Assembly: GCA_018710805.1 (NCBI GenBank)
Contig: DVJG01000189.1
Span: 1-8,494 of the forward strand
Source of the DNA: Candidatus Faecousia faecipullorum
GTDB lineage: Bacteria > Bacillota > Clostridia > Oscillospirales > Oscillospiraceae
Direction of reading: 5' to 3'
DNA length: 8,494 nt
In this document: piece by piece, positions 5,898 to 8,494 of the stretch
Numbering within the stretch: position 1 is the first letter of the stretch
Layout: each line of letters opens with the position of its first letter
Position numbers and translations under genes: made by a program
The notes under the pieces: generated by a model
The model's input: only the letters and a program-made list of their open reading frames with translations
Told to the model about the DNA's origin: nothing
Database searches by the model: none

Positions 5898-5926
5898 TTG
5901 ACAAACCAGCCGAAAACAATTATAAT
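5898..5926 (+). promoter_or_regulatory. Full-consensus sigma-A promoter for nfnAB
   Basis: TTGACA (5898-5903) and TATAAT (5921-5926) match the consensus perfectly and are separated by the optimal 17 bases. Transcription should start near 5933, giving a leader of about 54 bases. The leader begins with a small hairpin, CGGGC-ATTTT-GCCCG (5936-5950), which may protect the 5' end. Such a promoter implies strong, largely constitutive expression unless blocked by a regulator. Confidence 0.92.
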
Positions 5927-5986
5927 GACAAAGAACGGGCATTTTGCCCGGTTGACCGAAAAATTCTGAAAAGGACGGATCAGAAC

Positions 5987-6841
5987 ATGTATAAAATCGT
6001 TCGCAAAAAGGAACTGAACTCCGCCGTCACCCTCATGGAAATCGAAGCCCCCTTCGTTGCCAAGAAGGCCAAGGCCGGACAGTTCATCATCTTCCGCATT
6101 GATGAAATGGGTGAGCGGGTGCCCCTGACCATCGCCGGTTACGACCGTGAAAAGGGTACCGTTACCATTATCTTCCAGAAAGTCGGCTTCTCCACCATTG
6201 CCCTGGGCAACCTCAACGAGGGCGACTATATCCACGACTTCGTGGGCCCCCTGGGCCGTCCCACCGACGTGGAGGGCAAGAAGCGGGTCTGTGTGGTCGG
6301 CGGCGGCGTGGGCTGCGCCATTGCTCTGCCTGCTGCCCGGGCCTTCAAAGAGGCCGGCGCCATTGTGGACGTGATCATCGGCTTCCGTACCAAGGACATC
6401 GTCATTCTGGAAGAGGAGTTCCGGGCCTGCTCCGACAACCTCTACCTCATGACCGACGACGGCTCCTACGGCGAAAAGGGCTTCGGCACCGTGAAGCTCC
6501 AGGCCCTTCTGGAAAGCGGAATCCAGTATGACGAGGTTCTCGCCATCGGACCCGTGCCCATGATGAAGTTCGTCTGCAAGACCACCGAGCCCTTCGGCGT
6601 TCACACCATGGTGTCCCTGAACCCCATTATGATCGACGGCACCGGCATGTGCGGCGGCTGCCGCGTCACCGTTGGCGGCGAGACCAAGTTCGCCTGCGTG
6701 GACGGCCCCGAGTTCGACGGCCACAAGGTGGACTTCGCCGAGCTCATGAGCCGCAACGGCACCTATGTGGACCGGGAAAAAGAAGTGGGCAGCACCCACA
6801 CCTGCCGCATGGAAGCCATGGGCAAGGCCCTTATCAAGTAA
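5987..6841 (+). CDS. nfnA: NADH-dependent reduced ferredoxin:NADP+ oxidoreductase, subunit A (FAD/NAD-binding)
   Basis: This 284-residue small subunit of the Nfn complex belongs to the ferredoxin-NADP+ reductase / dihydroorotate dehydrogenase electron-transfer (PyrK-like) fold. The complex couples NADH and reduced ferredoxin to NADP+ reduction by flavin-based electron bifurcation in the cytoplasm. The FAD-binding stretch RVPLTIAGYD lies at 44-53, and a glycine-rich NAD-binding loop VGGGVGCAIALPAA at 104-117. The C-terminal [2Fe-2S] region has D217, C222, C225 and C237 (IDGTGMCGGCRVTV...FACVDG). Structures of the family report a 3-Cys plus Asp cluster, and the residues here fit that. The ATG follows AAGGA (5971-5975). 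The large subunit starts 13 bases downstream. Alternatives are SudB of sulfide dehydrogenase or PyrK; the length, the cluster spacing and the adjacent NfnB favour Nfn. Confidence 0.9.
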   Translation: MYKIVRKKELNSAVTLMEIEAPFVAKKAKAGQFIIFRIDEMGERVPLTIAGYDREKGTVTIIFQKVGFSTIALGNLNEGDYIHDFVGPLGRPTDVEGKKRVCVVGGGVGCAIALPAARAFKEAGAIVDVIIGFRTKDIVILEEEFRACSDNLYLMTDDGSYGEKGFGTVKLQALLESGIQYDEVLAIGPVPMMKFVCKTTEPFGVHTMVSLNPIMIDGTGMCGGCRVTVGGETKFACVDGPEFDGHKVDFAELMSRNGTYVDREKEVGSTHTCRMEAMGKALIK

Positions 6842-6854
6842 GGAGGACGGAAAA

Positions 6855-8249
6855 ATGGCGAACATGACTTTAGTGAAAACTCCCATGCCCGAGCAGGACC
6901 CCAAGGTCCGTGCCCGGAACTTCCAGGAAGTCACCCTGGGATATACCGCCGAAATGGCCATGGAGGAAGCAAAGCGCTGCCTGGGCTGCAAAAACCCCAA
7001 GTGCGTGGAAGGCTGCCCCGTGAACGTCCGCATTCCCGAATTTATCAAGCACGTCCAGGAAGGCGACTTCAAGGCCGCCTATGAGGTCATCACCTCCACC
7101 AACGCCCTGCCTGCCCTCTCCGGCCGTGTCTGCCCCCAGGAGACCCAGTGCGAGTGCAAGTGCGTCCGGGGCATCAAGGGCGAGCCCGTTGCCATCGGCA
7201 GACTGGAGCGCTTCGTTGCCGACTGGTACCGGGAGAACATCAACGCCATGCCCGAGAAGGTGCCCTCCAACGGCATCCAGGTGGCCGTGGTTGGTTCCGG
7301 CCCTGCTGGCCTCACCTGCGCCAGCGACCTGGCAAAGCGGGGCTATGAAGTGTCCATCTTCGAGGCTCTGCACACCGCCGGCGGCGTGCTGGTCTACGGC
7401 ATCCCCGAATTCCGTCTGCCCAAGGCCATCGTTGCCAACGAGGTCACCAAGCTGGAGGCCCAGGGCGTGAAGGTCATGACCAACATGGTCATCGGCCGGG
7501 TCCTCACCATTGACGAGCTCTTCGACATGGGCTTCAAGGCCGTGTTCGTAGGCTCCGGCGCCGGTCTTCCCATGTTCATGAACATCCCCGGCGAATCCCT
7601 CAAGGGCGTTATGTCCGCCAACGAGTACCTGACCCGGACCAACCTCATGAAGGCTTACAACCCCGATGCCGACACCCCCGTCATCCACTCCAAGGCTGTG
7701 GCCGTGGTTGGCGGCGGCAACGTGGCCATGGACGCCGCCCGCTGCGCCATGCGTCTGGGCGCCGAGAACGTCTACGTGGTGTACCGCCGGGGCGAGGCCG
7801 AAATGCCTGCCCGTCTGGAAGAGCAGCACCACGCCAAGGAAGAGGGCATCGAGTTCAAGACTCTGTGCAACCCTGTGGAGATCCTGGGCGACGAAACCGG
7901 CCGTGTCTGCGGCATCAAGTGCATCCGCATGGAGTTGGGCGAGCCTGACGCCTCCGGCCGCCGCCGTCCCATTGAGGTCCCCGGTTCCGAGTTCGTGCTG
8001 GATGTGGACACCGTGATTATGTCCCTGGGCACCAGCCCCAACCCCCTGATCCGCTCCACCACCCCCGGCCTGGACACCAACCGGAAGGGCTGCCTCATTG
8101 TGGATGAGAACGAAATGACCACCCGTGAGGGCGTCTTCGCCGGCGGCGACGCCGTTACCGGCGCTGCCACCGTCATCCTGGCCATGGGCGCCGGCAAGAA
8201 GGCCGCCGAGTCCATGGACAAGTATCTGAGGGCCAAGCACGGCAAATAA
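6855..8249 (+). CDS. nfnB: NADH-dependent reduced ferredoxin:NADP+ oxidoreductase, subunit B (GltD-like)
   Basis: This 464-residue large subunit binds the bifurcating FAD, two [4Fe-4S] clusters and NADPH. The ATG at 6855 follows AGGAGG (6841-6846), which overlaps the nfnA stop; earlier in-frame starts lie inside nfnA. The cysteine sets are C42, C45, C50, C54 (CLGCKNPKCVEGCP) and C93, C99, C101, C103 (CPQETQCECKC). In the family, clusters here carry electrons from ferredoxin to FAD. The first dinucleotide fold is VAVVGSGPAGL (143-153, FAD), the second VAVVGGGNVAMD (282-293, NADPH), followed by VYRRGEAEMPAR (309-320). The closing FAD loop is GVFAGGDAVTGAATVILAMGAGKKAA (426-451). The protein is often labelled glutamate synthase small subunit, but there is no large glutamate synthase gene beside it, whereas nfnA is. 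The length equals that of known NfnB proteins. A terminator follows. Confidence 0.93.
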   Translation: MANMTLVKTPMPEQDPKVRARNFQEVTLGYTAEMAMEEAKRCLGCKNPKCVEGCPVNVRIPEFIKHVQEGDFKAAYEVITSTNALPALSGRVCPQETQCECKCVRGIKGEPVAIGRLERFVADWYRENINAMPEKVPSNGIQVAVVGSGPAGLTCASDLAKRGYEVSIFEALHTAGGVLVYGIPEFRLPKAIVANEVTKLEAQGVKVMTNMVIGRVLTIDELFDMGFKAVFVGSGAGLPMFMNIPGESLKGVMSANEYLTRTNLMKAYNPDADTPVIHSKAVAVVGGGNVAMDAARCAMRLGAENVYVVYRRGEAEMPARLEEQHHAKEEGIEFKTLCNPVEILGDETGRVCGIKCIRMELGEPDASGRRRPIEVPGSEFVLDVDTVIMSLGTSPNPLIRSTTPGLDTNRKGCLIVDENEMTTREGVFAGGDAVTGAATVILAMGAGKKAAESMDKYLRAKHGK

Positions 8250-8263
8250 ACGAATATACTGCG

Positions 8264-8294
8264 GGGCGGTCTCCCACGGGAGGCCGCCCTTTTA
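8264..8294 (+). terminator. Rho-independent terminator of nfnAB
   Basis: GGGCGGTCTCC (8264-8274) pairs with GGAGGCCGCCC (8279-8289) through 11 bp with one G-T pair, closing a 4-base loop, and runs directly into TTTTA. It begins 14 bases after the nfnB stop. Confidence 0.88.
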
Positions 8295-8360
8295 TGCCCG
8301 CACAGAGGAAAGCGCAGGGGTTTTCGATGGATCCTTTTGGGGCAGGCGGAAAAGGGAAAA

Positions 8361-8385
8361 GCGGGACAGGCTACGCCTGTCCCGC
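8361..8385. terminator. Bidirectional hairpin terminator holding the stop codon of the convergent gene
   Basis: GCGGGACAGGC (8361-8371) and GCCTGTCCCGC (8375-8385) form a perfect 11-bp stem with a 3-base loop. On the minus strand it is followed by TTTTCCCTTTTCC (8360 downward), and on the plus strand by GCGTTTTGGCTTTT. The minus-strand stop codon TAG lies at the loop (8373-8371). It would mainly terminate the minus-strand gene and back up the nfnAB terminator. Confidence 0.7.
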
Positions 8386-8494
8386 GCGTTTTGGCTTTTG
8401 CTTCAGCAGCAGGAGGGCTTTCACATCCTCCAGCACCTGGGGGGAGGAGACCTCCAGCGACAGCCAGCGGACGGAATTCATGGGCTTGGCGGAG
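8371..8494 (-). CDS. C-terminal fragment of a convergent protein, unidentified
   Basis: A minus-strand frame is open from the window edge (first full codon at 8493-8491) for 40 codons to the TAG at 8373-8371. It ends with segments MNSVRWLSLEVSSPQVLEDV and KALLLLKQKPKRAGQA. The composition is that of a normal soluble protein with a basic C-terminus and fits the codon use of the window. The stop codon is placed inside a terminator-like hairpin whose T tract follows on the minus strand, which supports a real gene end. Too little is visible to name a family. The other minus-strand frame that stays open here reads as Gly/Pro/Ala-rich sequence and looks like a shadow. Confidence 0.6.
   Translation of the reverse strand, partial: SAKPMNSVRWLSLEVSSPQVLEDVKALLLLKQKPKRAGQA

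Noticed and set aside
5794..5986. Replication origin at the DnaA box
   Set aside because: There is only one good box, no AT-rich unwinding region with box clusters, and no dnaA or dnaN in the window.
6765..6854. N-terminal extension of nfnB by 30 codons
   Set aside because: It reads the nfnA 3' end out of frame. AGGAGG before the ATG at 6855 and the usual 464-residue length settle the start.
6870..8240. Long minus-strand open frame of 456 codons opposite nfnB, and similar ones opposite nfnA (5849-7072), serS (4462-5649) and parA (2709-3407)
   Set aside because: They are mirror frames of GC-rich genes with strong codon bias. Their translations are Gly/His/Val/Leu-rich with no domain, they lack ribosome sites, and the plus-strand proteins are recognised families.

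Overview
The window looks like chromosomal DNA of a Gram-positive, GC-rich anaerobe of the class Clostridia, most likely the Oscillospiraceae/Ruminococcaceae group. The reasons are a chromosomal-type parA-parB locus with Bacillus-type parS sites, strong Shine-Dalgarno sites, a consensus sigma-A promoter, an Nfn-type electron-bifurcating ferredoxin/NADP oxidoreductase, and GC-rich coding sequence with AT-richer intergenic gaps. The genus cannot be fixed from the sequence alone. Every gene is on the + strand except a partial one at the right edge. parS sites and a perfect DnaA box suggest, but do not prove, a position near the replication origin.

Region 1 (1-1950): a membrane quality-control operon. 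It holds the 3' part of hflK, complete hflC, and a 61-residue glycine-zipper membrane hairpin protein. The genes are separated by only 3 bases each, and the operon ends in a strong intrinsic terminator. A 92-bp double-hairpin palindromic repeat with 12-bp terminal inverted repeats follows immediately.

Region 2 (2095-5833): a chromosome-segregation operon. A predicted promoter precedes a small zinc-ribbon membrane protein of unknown function, then soj/parA, parB, a one-domain PspC protein and serS, closed by an intrinsic terminator. Two parS sites lie 36 bp apart (centre to centre). One is inside the last codons of the zinc-ribbon gene and the other is in the gap before parA. ParB therefore binds within its own operon.

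Region 3 (5836-8294): an energy-metabolism operon. A UUCG-capped hairpin, a perfect DnaA box, a 12-bp imperfect direct repeat and a full-consensus sigma-A promoter (TTGACA-17-TATAAT) precede nfnA and nfnB. These encode the two subunits of NADH-dependent reduced ferredoxin:NADP+ oxidoreductase, and the operon ends in a terminator.

Region 4 (8295-8494): a short gap, then a hairpin that also holds the stop codon of a convergent minus-strand gene, of which only the last 40 codons are visible.

Most of the window is well-known core-genome biology. The least explained items are the zinc-ribbon membrane protein whose C-terminus is written by a parS site, the glycine-zipper partner of hflKC, the palindromic repeat, and the DnaA box next to the nfn promoter. 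I see no phage, defence, CRISPR or transposase genes.
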